DNA of 64,000 nucleotides from Salinispora arenicola (GTDB lineage Bacteria; Actinomycetota; Actinomycetes; Mycobacteriales; Micromonosporaceae): NCBI RefSeq assembly GCF_006716065.1, contig NZ_VFOL01000001.1, positions 2,232,001 to 2,296,000 of the forward strand, read 5' to 3'. Shown piece by piece: positions 42,009 to 50,943 of this stretch (position 1 is its first letter; each line of letters starts with the position of its first letter). The notes under the pieces were generated by a model. It saw only the letters and a program-made list of their open reading frames with translations, ran no database searches and was not told where the DNA came from. The position numbers and the translations under genes were made by a program.

Positions 42009-43649
42009 TCAGGCCAACCGGCGCGCGGCGTAGATGAGGATGGCACCGGCCAGGATGGACAGGGTGGCGGCTCCGGTGGTGGTGAGGGTGGGGCCGGTGA
42101 TGGGTAGGTCGGGGTTGATGGTGATGGTGGTGGGTGGGGATTGGCTGTTGGGGCAGGTGTTGGTGCTGGTGTGGTGGGCGGTGAGGGTGTGGGTGCCGGG
42201 TGGGAGTGTGGTGGTGTGGGTGGCGGTGGCGTTGGTGGTCAGGGGCACGGTGGTGAGGGTGGTGGTGTTGGTGCGGAGGGTGATGGTTCCGGTGGGGGTG
42301 TCGACGTTGCAGGTGACGGTGGCGGTGAGGGTGATGTTTTGATCTGCTGTGGGGTTGGCTGGGGTGATCTGCAGGGTGGTGGTGGACGTCGGCGGTGGTG
42401 CGACCAGAGCCAGACTGTGGTCGTCGCCGGCGGCGATGGCCGTGACTGTGACGCCGGTGGGTAGGTGGACGTTGACGGGTGTGCTTCTGTTGGTGGTGGT
42501 CCCGTCGCCCAACTGGCCCCGCAGGTTGCGACCCCAGGAGAGCGCGGCTCCGGCGGAGGTCATCGCGACACTGTGTTGGCTGTCGCGGGCGGAGATGGCG
42601 GTGATGGTGGTGGCCGCAGGCAGGGTCACCGAGACGGGTGTACTGCTGGTGGTGGTGGTCCCGTCACCCAACTGGCCGAAGGTGTTGTTACCCCAGGCGA
42701 GCACGCCGCCGGCAGTCGTTAATGCCAGGCTGTGGATGCGGCCGGCGGCGACAGCGGAGGCCGTGACCCCCGCAGGCAGGCTGACCATAATCGGCGTACT
42801 GCGGTCAACAACGGTCCCGTCACCCAACTGGCCAAAGAAGTTCCGGCCCCACGCGAGCACAGTGCCGGCAGACGTCAACGCCACACTGTGGTTGCCACCG
42901 GCAGCGACAGCGGTCACCGTGGTGCTGGGCGGCAGAGCGACCGTGACCGGCGTACTGCGGTCAACAACGGTCCCGTCACCCAACTGACCAAACGGGTTCC
43001 CGCCCCACGCGAGCACAGTGCCGGCAGACGTCAACGCCACACTGTGAGTGGCACCGGCAGCGACAGCGGTCACCGTGGTGCTGGGCGGCAGAGCGACCGT
43101 GACCGGCGTACTGCGGTCAACAACGGTCCCGTCACCCAACTGACCAAACGAGTTCCCGCCCCACGCGAGCACAGTACCGGCAGACGTCAACGCCACACTA
43201 TGGTCGCGGCCAGCGGCGACAGCGGAGGCCGTGACCCCCGCGGGCAGGTTGACCCCAACCGGCGTCAAGCTGTTAGCGCCAGTCCCATCACCCAACTGCC
43301 CGTGCGAGTTGTCGCCCCAGGCAAGGACGGTGCCGGCGGCCGTCAACGCCACACTGTGGGCATCACCGGCGGCGATGGCGACGGTAGCGGCGTCTGCGGC
43401 CAGGCTGACGGCGACGGGTGTGCTGCTGTTGTTGGTGGTCCCGTTGCCCAGCTCGCCGAAGAAATTGCTGCCCCAGGCGAGGATGGTGTCCGAGGCGGCA
43501 CCGAACGGTGCTGGCGTGTCCTGCGCGACCGCCGGCCACACGGCGACCGCCTGCGTGACCATCACCACCAACACCAGAAGAAACCAGCCGGTGATGGCCC
43601 GGCCCGCTCGGCCCGCGCCATCGCCTACCCATCGGCAGGGTCTCCCCAT
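42009..43649 (-). CDS. Cell-wall-anchored RCC1-repeat protein 1 (LPITG)
   Basis: 546 residues from ATG 43649 (ggaggtagaaacg upstream). Signal segment AITGWFLLVLVVMVTQAVAV ending AQD. Seven RCC1-type units of about 51 residues follow (AVAAGRDHSVALTSAGTVLA then WGGNSFGQLGDGTV), forming a predicted beta-propeller. Next is one Ig-like domain (TTLQITPANPTADQNITLTA) and a C-terminal sorting signal: LPITG, hydrophobic LSILAGAILIYA and basic RRLA. Expected to be covalently attached to peptidoglycan by a sortase (none is in the window). Eukaryotic RCC1 is a nucleotide-exchange factor; bacterial surface versions probably bind ligands. Confidence 0.87.
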   Translation of the reverse strand: MGRPCRWVGDGAGRAGRAITGWFLLVLVVMVTQAVAVWPAVAQDTPAPFGAASDTILAWGSNFFGELGNGTTNNSSTPVAVSLAADAATVAIAAGDAHSVALTAAGTVLAWGDNSHGQLGDGTGANSLTPVGVNLPAGVTASAVAAGRDHSVALTSAGTVLAWGGNSFGQLGDGTVVDRSTPVTVALPPSTTVTAVAAGATHSVALTSAGTVLAWGGNPFGQLGDGTVVDRSTPVTVALPPSTTVTAVAAGGNHSVALTSAGTVLAWGRNFFGQLGDGTVVDRSTPIMVSLPAGVTASAVAAGRIHSLALTTAGGVLAWGNNTFGQLGDGTTTTSSTPVSVTLPAATTITAISARDSQHSVAMTSAGAALSWGRNLRGQLGDGTTTNRSTPVNVHLPTGVTVTAIAAGDDHSLALVAPPPTSTTTLQITPANPTADQNITLTATVTCNVDTPTGTITLRTNTTTLTTVPLTTNATATHTTTLPPGTHTLTAHHTSTNTCPNSQSPPTTITINPDLPITGPTLTTTGAATLSILAGAILIYAARRLA

Positions 43650-44126
43650 CGTTTCTACCTCCACGCAGGCAAACACCGTCGATAGGACAAGCACAATGTT
43701 CCATCAACTATCACCTGCCTATGTGGAGAAACGCCCTAAAGGGGGCATCCAGCTAGCATCGCCGGTCGACACCCGACAAGGAACGGCGGGCGAGGGGCCC
43801 TTCAGCCGTCCCCGTGGCAGACGACCTCCCGCACGATGGGAATGGCCGAACTCCCGAACGCCATCGTCACGCGACCACATCTGCGGTCAGTGTGGTGGAC
43901 GAGTCGGCGTCGAGGACGATCACATTCGCGAGGCCAGCGACGCGAGTGGGGCGCCAACGGCGGCGGGGACGGTGGTGCCGGATGAGTGAAGTCAGGTACT
44001 CGTGAGTCATGCCGCACCTGCGGCTGGATGTCTGCCTGAGGGCGTTTCTCCGCATCTGTACGAGATAAGTGGTTGACACTTGCGTCTGTCCTGTTGGCGC
44101 TGCTTGCCTGCTTGGGGGTAGGAGTG
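43650..44126. promoter_or_regulatory. Divergent region between RCC1 genes 1 and 2
   Basis: Holds two promoters that resemble each other and that of RCC1 gene 3: a TTGA-type -35 (gttgatggaaca on minus; ggttgacacttg on plus) about 17 bases before a degenerate -10, then a shared ttgcctgc(t/g)tgg stretch with the ribosome binding site. A decayed membrane-protein gene lies inside (43868-44010). Confidence 0.5.
43868..44010 (-). pseudogene. Relic of the small two-helix membrane protein
   Basis: From ATG 44010 the frame reads MTHEYLTSLIRHHRPRRRW then GLANVIVLDADSSTTLTADV, matching the start of the gene at 29353 (MTHDYLISRIRTTVPAAVG, VLDGDSSTALTAGV) with frame damage and early loss of homology. Confidence 0.65.
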
Positions 44127-45788
44127 ATGCGGAGACTCTGCCGGTGGCCCGGCTGTGGCGCCGGAGCATGCCGGGTGGGGCGGGCCATCACCGGCTGGTT
44201 CTTTTTTGTGTTGGTGGTGATGGTCACGCAGGCGGCCGGTATGTCGTTCGCAGCCGCAGAGAACGGGCCATCAGCGGCGATCCGTGCGTCGGACACCTAC
44301 TTTGCCTGGGGCGACAACAGCAACGGTCAATTGGGCAACGGGACCACCACCGGTAGCAGTACGCCGGTGGACGTTGACCTGCCGGCCGGCATGACGATCA
44401 CCGCCGTCGCCGCCGGCGGCCTACATAGTCTGGCGCTGACGTCCACCGGCGCTGTCCTTGCCTGGGGCAGAAACGTCTCTGGCCAGTTGGGAAACGGGGA
44501 CAGCACCAACAGGAGCACGCCAGTGGAGGTCAGCCTGCCCGCCGGCGTCACGATCACCGCCGTCGCCGCCGGTGCCTTCCATAGTCTGGCGTTGACGTCC
44601 GCCGGTGCTGTCCTCGCCTGGGGCGAGAACCTACATGGCCAGCTGGGGAATGGGGGCACCACCGACAGGAGCACGCCAGTGGAGGTCAGCCTGCCCGCCG
44701 GCGTCACGATCACCGCCGTCGCCGCCGGTGCCGCCTACAGCCTGGCGTTGACGTCCACTGGCGCCGTCCTGGCCTGGGGCGACAACAGCAACGGTCAATT
44801 GGGGAACGGGACCACCACCGGTAGCAGTACGCCGGTGGACGTTGACCTGCCGGCCGGCATGACGATCACCACCGTCGCCGCCGGTGCCGCCCATAGTCTG
44901 GCGTTGACGTCCACTGGCGCTGCCCTCGCCTGGGGCAACAATGCGGATGGCCAGTTGGGCAACGGGGACACCATTAGCAGCAGCACGCCCGTGGACGTCG
45001 ACCTGCCCGCCGGTGTCACGATCACCACCGTCGCCGCCGGCGGCCTACATAGTCTGGCGCCAACCGCCGCCGGTGCCGTCGTCGCCTGGGGCAGAAACGT
45101 CTCTGGCCAGTTGGGGAACGGAACCACCACCGGTAGCAGTACCCCGGTGGACGTTGACCTGCCAGCCGGCGCGACGATCACCGCCATCGCCGCCGGATTC
45201 GACTATGGTCTGGCGCTAACCACCGCCGGCGCCGTCGTCGCCTGGGGCAGAAACTTCTCCGGCCAGTTGGGGAATGGGGACACCACCAACAGGAGTACAC
45301 CGGTTGACGTTGACCTGCCCGCCGGCGTCACGATCACCGCTATCGTCGCCGGCGGCCAACACAGTATGGCGCTTGTCGCCCTCCCGACGTCCACCACCAC
45401 CCTGCAGGTCATGCCACGAAAGCCGAGGGCGGATCAGGATGTCACCCTCACCGCCACCGTCACCTGCAACGTCGGCACCCCCACCGGAACCATCACCCTC
45501 CGCACCAACGGCGAAACCCTCACCACCGTGCCCCTGACCACCAACGCCACCGCCACCCACACCACCACACTCCCACCCGGCACCCACACCCTCACCGCCC
45601 ACCACACCAGCACCAACACCTGCCCCAACAGCCAATCCCCACCCACCACCATCACCATCAACCCCGACCTACCCATCACCGGCCCCACCCTCACCACCAC
45701 CACCGGAGCCGCCACCCTGCTCACCCTCACCGGCGCCGCCCTCATCTACGCCACACGCCGAGGCCGACCTCGCCACCAACCCGATTAG
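44127..45788 (+). CDS. Cell-wall-anchored RCC1-repeat protein 2 (LPITG)
   Basis: 553 residues from ATG 44127 (gggggtaggagtg upstream). Signal segment AITGWFFFVLVVMVTQAAGM. Seven or eight RCC1 units (TITAVAAGGLHSLALTSTGA then VLAWGRNVSGQLGNGD), an Ig-like domain (TLQVMPRKPRADQDVTLTAT) and the sorting signal LPITG, LLTLTGAALIYATRRGR. Adjacent repeats share long identical DNA stretches (gccggcgtcacgatcaccgc). Transcribed away from RCC1 gene 1. Confidence 0.87.
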   Translation: MRRLCRWPGCGAGACRVGRAITGWFFFVLVVMVTQAAGMSFAAAENGPSAAIRASDTYFAWGDNSNGQLGNGTTTGSSTPVDVDLPAGMTITAVAAGGLHSLALTSTGAVLAWGRNVSGQLGNGDSTNRSTPVEVSLPAGVTITAVAAGAFHSLALTSAGAVLAWGENLHGQLGNGGTTDRSTPVEVSLPAGVTITAVAAGAAYSLALTSTGAVLAWGDNSNGQLGNGTTTGSSTPVDVDLPAGMTITTVAAGAAHSLALTSTGAALAWGNNADGQLGNGDTISSSTPVDVDLPAGVTITTVAAGGLHSLAPTAAGAVVAWGRNVSGQLGNGTTTGSSTPVDVDLPAGATITAIAAGFDYGLALTTAGAVVAWGRNFSGQLGNGDTTNRSTPVDVDLPAGVTITAIVAGGQHSMALVALPTSTTTLQVMPRKPRADQDVTLTATVTCNVGTPTGTITLRTNGETLTTVPLTTNATATHTTTLPPGTHTLTAHHTSTNTCPNSQSPPTTITINPDLPITGPTLTTTTGAATLLTLTGAALIYATRRGRPRHQPD

Positions 45789-45879
45789 AAGCAAGGCACC
45801 ACCAGCCCCATCCGACAGTCCACAGCAGGGATCACAACCGCTGGACAACATCCACCCGAAGGCAGTAGCACCCGATCCC

Positions 45880-46095
45880 CGGGGCACTGATGCGCTTTCA
45901 CCACCATCCCGGGGCGCGGCGCAGGCAGCACACGGCAGGATCGACAAGCGGTCCTGGGTGCCGACCATGGCGAGCTGTCGCCGATCGCCCCGGTTACCGG
46001 TGGCCTCACTCGGCCCGGTCCGGACCTGGGGAGGGGTCGGTGTCGTGGTCGCCGGGCTCGTCCCGGATTCGCTGCGGTGACGGTGGTGGCGACGG
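45880..46095 (-). pseudogene. Relic of a small Cys-motif gene (copy B)
   Basis: Aligns base by base with 40500-40745 (for example ggtgtcgtggtc, tcaccaccatcccgggg-type stretches), including the CxxCAPG-like segment (VDPAVCCLRRAPG) but with stops and shifts. No function assigned. Confidence 0.4.
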
Positions 46096-46601
46096 ATTGC
46101 ATCGCCAGGATCGGACGCGCATGACAGGGCATCGCCTTCCAGCCGACGGGTGAACGAGAGCGGGCGGCCCGGCCTACTGCCAGCCCCGGGTGTGTTCGGG
46201 TGGTATATCCACCTGTCCTGGCCCGAGGTGGTCCTGACGGCGAAATCGAGGAATTTCTCTGGCTACTCATACCGATCGCCCTGGGATCTCCCAGTCGGCC
46301 AGGTCATCTTCGGCCGTCTACACCCCGACGAGACACATATGCAAAATATGGATGAGCTTTTGACCGATCGGCCTGCCGGGTCAGCCGTTTGGTGGCGCGA
46401 TGACAACCTGATGTCCAAAAAGCATGTTCACAGCCCTTGGCGTGTTTGTCGGGGCCAAGTAGAACCGCTTCCAGCTAGGTGTACACATTGTCCCGGCCGC
46501 GTATCGGGTTGATAACACGCCTTTTCGCCAACACGCGATCGGTGTCACAGTGGCAGGCACTTCGACACCCTCGTAAGCCGAGCGCCCTAAGGAGGCACTC
46601 T
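46096..46601. promoter_or_regulatory. Upstream region of the peptide-binding lipoprotein
   Basis: About 500 bases without a recognisable gene. It should contain the promoter of the binding-protein gene. The stretch 46480-46500 (acacattgtcccggccgcgt) precedes a 120-base presumed leader. Confidence 0.35.
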
Positions 46602-48233
46602 ATGCGTGGGAAACTCCTGAAGGTAACCGTCGCGGCGACGGCCACTGCCATGTTGGTCACTGCTTGCACCGGCGGTAACAGCGACGACCCAGCGGAAACG
46701 AACGGTCAATCCGGTGGCGAGCTACGCGTTTACGCTTCGGAGCCGGCGTCCCTAGTACCGTCGGCCGCCAATGATGAACCGTCGATCTATGTGATCCGTC
46801 AGCTCTACCGTGGCCTGATCAAGTACAACGCCCAAACCGGTGGGGCCGAACACGACCTGGCCGAGTCGATCGCGTCGGACGACCACAAGCTTTGGACCAT
46901 CACAATCAACGGTGGCTACACCTTCGACAACGGTGAGCCGGTCGACGCCGAGTCCTTCATCCGGTCATGGAACTACGCCGCTTACGGGCCGAACGCCCAG
47001 AGCAACGCCTACTTTATGAAGCGAATCGCCGGGTTCGACGATGTTACGGCGAAGGATCCGGACGGTGATGGTCCGAAGGCGGCCCCGGAGCCGAAGGCCA
47101 AGACGCTGTCGGGCCTGAAGAAGGTCGACGACCTGACCTTCACCGTCGAGCTCAAGGAGCCGTTCACTGACTTCCGGACCACGCTCGGCTACTCAGGCTT
47201 CTTCCCGATGGCCCAGGCGTGCGTCGACGATGAGGACGCGTGCAACGAGACCCCGATCGGGAACGGCCCTTACAAGATCGAAGGCGCCTGGGAGCGTGGC
47301 GTCCAGATCAACCTGACCCGTAGTGACTCCTGGAAGGGCGAGCCGGGCAAGCCCGACAAGATCAACTATCGGATCTTCGCGGACGAAGGCTCTGCGTACT
47401 CCGCCTTCCAGGCCGGCGAGCTGGACGTGATGTACACCCTGCCGCCGGAGCGCTTCAAGGACGCCAAGGCAAGCTACGGCGACCGTCTGTACGAGCAGCC
47501 GGGCGACAGCTTCAACTACGTCGGTATGCCGCTGTACAACGAGAACTTCACGGACAAGCGGGTCCGTCAGGCGTTCTCGCTGGCGATCGACCGGCAGTCG
47601 ATCATCGACGCGGTGTTCGATGGCCGGTACACCCCGGCTACCGGCTTCATCGCGCCGACCTTCCAAAACGTCCGCGAGGGTGTCTGCACGTACTGCAAGA
47701 AGGACGTCGAGAAGGCCAAGGCGCTGCTCGCCGAGGCCGGTGGCTGGAAGGGTGGCAAGCTGGTCCTGTGGGCCAACGCCGGTTCCAGTCACGAAGCCTG
47801 GCTGCAGGCAGCCGGCGACCAGATCAGGGCCGCCCTGGGCATCGACTACGAGCTGAGGGTCAACCTGCAGTTCCCCGAGTACCTGGAGGCTGCCGACAAC
47901 CGGAAGTTCACCGGCCCGTTCCGGCTCGGTTGGGGCCCGGACTATCCGTCACTCGAGACCTACCTGGCTCCCCTGTATGGAACCGGGGCCGACAGCAACA
48001 GTTCCACCTTCAGCAACCCCGAGTTCGACAGCCTGATGAAGCAGGGTGACTCCGCCAGTTCCATCGAGGAGGCGGTCACCTTCTACCAGAAGGGTGAGGA
48101 TATCCTGGCGGAGGAGCTGCCGGTTATTCCGATGTTCTGGCGCAAGGTGGGGGCGCTCTACAGCGAGAACGTCGACAACTTCGTCTGGAACCAGTTCTCG
48201 GGCGCCGACTATGGTGCGACCTCGCTGAAGTAG
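46602..48233 (+). CDS. Oligopeptide-type ABC transporter substrate-binding lipoprotein (SBP_bac_5)
   Basis: 543 residues from ATG 46602 with aaggaggc as near-perfect ribosome binding site. Lipobox LVTAC with Cys at residue 22 (LKVTVAATATAMLVTACTGG). It has the family start ELRVYASEPASLVPSAANDE, RQLYRGLIKYN and FDNGEPVDAESFIRSWNYAA, and later DKRVRQAFSLAIDRQSIIDA. It captures peptides or similar ligands outside the cell and delivers them to a permease. No permease or ATPase genes are adjacent, so it is an orphan here; DppA/OppA-like proteins can also act as receptors. Confidence 0.9.
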   Translation: MRGKLLKVTVAATATAMLVTACTGGNSDDPAETNGQSGGELRVYASEPASLVPSAANDEPSIYVIRQLYRGLIKYNAQTGGAEHDLAESIASDDHKLWTITINGGYTFDNGEPVDAESFIRSWNYAAYGPNAQSNAYFMKRIAGFDDVTAKDPDGDGPKAAPEPKAKTLSGLKKVDDLTFTVELKEPFTDFRTTLGYSGFFPMAQACVDDEDACNETPIGNGPYKIEGAWERGVQINLTRSDSWKGEPGKPDKINYRIFADEGSAYSAFQAGELDVMYTLPPERFKDAKASYGDRLYEQPGDSFNYVGMPLYNENFTDKRVRQAFSLAIDRQSIIDAVFDGRYTPATGFIAPTFQNVREGVCTYCKKDVEKAKALLAEAGGWKGGKLVLWANAGSSHEAWLQAAGDQIRAALGIDYELRVNLQFPEYLEAADNRKFTGPFRLGWGPDYPSLETYLAPLYGTGADSNSSTFSNPEFDSLMKQGDSASSIEEAVTFYQKGEDILAEELPVIPMFWRKVGALYSENVDNFVWNQFSGADYGATSLK

Positions 48234-48399
48234 AACTGAGCCTCGACAATCCGATCGACCATCACAGCAGCTCCTAACGGAGATAGTGTTGGGTGTTTCC
48301 TCGGGATGCTGGTTTGCTCTCACGGAGCCTCCTCATCCCGCTCGGCAGCAACTGGCAGCCAGTGGAAGCTCGCCAATGCAGTGCCATTAGTGGCGACAG

Positions 48400-48431
48400 T
48401 TCCCCGCCTGGCCTGACGGTCAGGCGGGGAA
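48400..48431 (+). terminator. Hairpin after the binding-protein gene
   Basis: 11-bp stem ttccccgcctg / caggcggggaa with a 10-base loop, 167 bases after the stop. Confidence 0.65.
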
Positions 48432-48469
48432 CTACTGGTAGCCAGCTACTGCCCGTTCGGAGTTACTGC

Positions 48470-48560
48470 CGGCGGTGCGGATCAACGAGGCGCTCGGTCT
48501 CCCGGTAGATCCGGGTCGCGGTCATCACGGGACCATCCTCGTCAGGCGCACGCCCGTTGG
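48470..48560 (+). pseudogene. Tyrosine recombinase fragment
   Basis: AVRINEALGLPVDPG then HHGTILVRRTP matches the region around the first catalytic Arg of phage integrases (xGLRINEALGL). Only about 30 codons remain. Confidence 0.5.
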
Positions 48561-48869
48561 TTCAGGGCGGAAGCACCCGCTAGATCCATGCTCTCCGGTG
48601 CCGCAGATCAAGGACTTCCGAAGGTTGGCCGCACAGGGGGTGGTAGGTGCCGGCGCCGCACCCGGGTGTCCTGCGGGCGTCTGTGAATTCGACCTTGCCG
48701 ACTGTGCGGCGGGTCCCCTGACACGGCTGAGCGGCGGATTTCGTTGGGTGTCGCCCGGCGGTGTTGGTTAAATGTCCTGTTCGGGCGTGTCGGCCCTGTC
48801 CATGTGGGATAGGTGATTGAAACTGGGATGGTCCTATTAGGGATGGTTGCCTGCTTGGAGGTAGGAGCG

Positions 48870-50528
48870 ATGCGGAGAATCTGCCGATGGGCGGGCCGTG
48901 GCGCCGGTGTGGGCCGGGTAGGGCGGGCCATCGCTGGCTGGTGCCTTCTGGTGTTGGCGATGACAGTCATGCAGGCGGTCACCGTGTCGCCCGCGGCTGC
49001 GCAGCAGGAGGCATCACCGTCCACCGCCGCGTCGGACACCATCCTCGCCTGGGGCCAAAACGACAACGGCGAGTTGGGCAACGGGAGTACCGCCGGTAGC
49101 AACACACCTGTTGTCGTGAGTTTGCCGTCGGCGACCACGGTCACCGCCATCGCCGGCGGCGGTGACCACAGTCTGGCGTTGACCTCGGCTGGAACTGTTC
49201 TGGCCTGGGGTAGAAACCATCATGGTCAGCTGGGTGACGGGAGTACCGTCGACAGGGTTGAACCCGTGTCCGTCGACTTTCCAACGGGCACCACGGTCAC
49301 CGCCATCGCCGGCGGCGACGATCACAATCTGGCGTTGACCTCGGCTGGAACTGTTCTGGCCTGGGGTAGAAACCATCATGGTCAGCTGGGTGACGGGAGT
49401 ACCGTCGACAGGGTTGAACCCGTGTCCGTCGACTTTCCAACGGGCACCACGGTCACCGCCATCGCCACCAGCGACGACCACAACCTGGCGATCACCTCCA
49501 CCGGCGGCGTGTTCACCTGGGGTAGCAACTCCTCCGGCGAGTTGGGCGATGGCACCACCATCGACCGCACCACACCCATCCTGGTTGGCCTGCCAGGCAC
49601 CACGGTCACGACCACCGCCGGCGGCAGCCACAGTTTTGCGGTGACCTCCGCCGACACCGTCCACGCATGGGGTGGCAACTCGGATGGCCAACTGGGCAAC
49701 GGGAACAACGTCAACCAACTCGAACCCGTGGTCGTGAGCATGCCTCTGGGCGCCACAGTCACCGCCATCGCCGGTGGCGACGACCACAGTCTGGCGTTGA
49801 CCGCCGCCGGCGCCCTCCTCGCCTGGGGAGACAACGCCGTTGGCCAGCTGGGTAACGGAAACACCCTCGACCAGAGCGAACCTGTGGACGTCAACCTTCC
49901 AACAGGCACCACAATCACCGCCATCGCCGCCCGCGACAGTAACCACAGTCTGGCGTTGACCGCCGCCGGTACCGTCCTCGCCTGGGGCGAGAACGACGAC
50001 GGCGAGCTGGGTGATGGGAGCACCCTTGACCGAAGTGAACCCGTGGACGTCAACCTTCCAACGGGTACCACGGTCACGGCCATCGCCGCTGGCGACGGCC
50101 ACAGTCTGGCTCTGGTCGCACCACCGCCGACGTCCGCCACGACACTGCAGGTCACCCCAGCCAACCCCACAGCGGATCAGGACATCACCCTCACCGCCAC
50201 CGTCACCTGCAACGTCGACACCCCCACCGGAACCATCACCTTCCGCGCCAACGGCGAAACCCTGGCCACCGTGCCCCTAACCACCAGCGCCACCCACACC
50301 ACCACGCTGCCCACCGGCACCCACACCCTCACCGCCCACTACACCAGCACCAACACCTGCCCCGACAGCCAATCCCCACCCACCACCATCACCATCAACC
50401 CCGACCTACCCATCACCGGCCCCACCCTCACCACCACCACCGGAGCCGCCACCCTGTCCATCCTGGCCGGTGCCACCCTCATCTACGCCACACGCCGACG
50501 CCGACCACACCACCATCACCCCGAATAG
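48870..50528 (+). CDS. Cell-wall-anchored RCC1-repeat protein 3 (LPITG)
   Basis: 552 residues from ATG 48870 (ggaggtaggagcg upstream). Signal segment AIAGWCLLVLAMTVMQAVTV ending AAAQQ. Seven RCC1 units (VTAIAGGDDHNLALTSAGTV then LAWGRNHHGQLGDGST), an Ig-like domain and the sorting signal LPITG, LSILAGATLIYATRRRR. Two neighbouring units (49173-49315 and 49329-49471, period 156 bases) are identical over about 140 bases, indicating very recent duplication or conversion. Same signal peptide and promoter style as the two paralogs. Confidence 0.87.
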   Translation: MRRICRWAGRGAGVGRVGRAIAGWCLLVLAMTVMQAVTVSPAAAQQEASPSTAASDTILAWGQNDNGELGNGSTAGSNTPVVVSLPSATTVTAIAGGGDHSLALTSAGTVLAWGRNHHGQLGDGSTVDRVEPVSVDFPTGTTVTAIAGGDDHNLALTSAGTVLAWGRNHHGQLGDGSTVDRVEPVSVDFPTGTTVTAIATSDDHNLAITSTGGVFTWGSNSSGELGDGTTIDRTTPILVGLPGTTVTTTAGGSHSFAVTSADTVHAWGGNSDGQLGNGNNVNQLEPVVVSMPLGATVTAIAGGDDHSLALTAAGALLAWGDNAVGQLGNGNTLDQSEPVDVNLPTGTTITAIAARDSNHSLALTAAGTVLAWGENDDGELGDGSTLDRSEPVDVNLPTGTTVTAIAAGDGHSLALVAPPPTSATTLQVTPANPTADQDITLTATVTCNVDTPTGTITFRANGETLATVPLTTSATHTTTLPTGTHTLTAHYTSTNTCPDSQSPPTTITINPDLPITGPTLTTTTGAATLSILAGATLIYATRRRRPHHHHPE

Positions 50529-50589
50529 ACGGGGCGTCGTCATCCCACCACCACAGCGATGCCGGCGATCCGACACCTAGGACCACTAC

Positions 50590-50827
50590 CGCCACAGTAG
50601 GGATCGTGACCGTGCTCGACCCACGACTGTTGTCCAGCCACCCCGCGCCGACCAGGACTGTGGCCAGGTGGTCCGAGTAGGTCTCGCAGGCCGCACGCCG
50701 GTCAACGCGGGCTCGTGCTCGGCGGTGATCCTGCGGACGGACTCGATCGCGATCATCTGGTGGCGTAGCTGCACCGATGACAGGCCGATCGCCACTAGCC
50801 TCAGTCTTTCATTCGAGCGTCGCTTCA
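50590..50827 (-). pseudogene. Frameshifted copy of the small CPxCG cassette protein
   Basis: From ATG 50827 the frame reads AIGLSSVQLRHQMIAIESVR then RITAEHEP, paralogous to PIGLSPAQLRNRMIVSARRI in the graspetide cluster. The Cys motif region is out of frame and the end (ACETYSDHLATVLVGAGW) resumes in another frame. The rest of the cassette is missing, cut by the IS1380-type insertion at about 50850. Confidence 0.6.
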
Positions 50828-50943
50828 TAGCTGCCGCTCGATGAGGTGGTGATTTGGGTGTTTAGCGCTCTTTGTGGCGGGCTGAGGGCCCGACGCGGGG
50901 TCGGGTTCCTCCGTGATTACTGGTCGGTGCGTGGGTCGCGGGG

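Noticed and set aside
42732..43685. Long plus-strand open frame opposite RCC1 gene 1 (and similar frames opposite RCC1 genes 2 and 3)
   Set aside because: Shadow frames of repetitive coding DNA; the minus-strand frame has the signal peptide, repeats and sorting signal.
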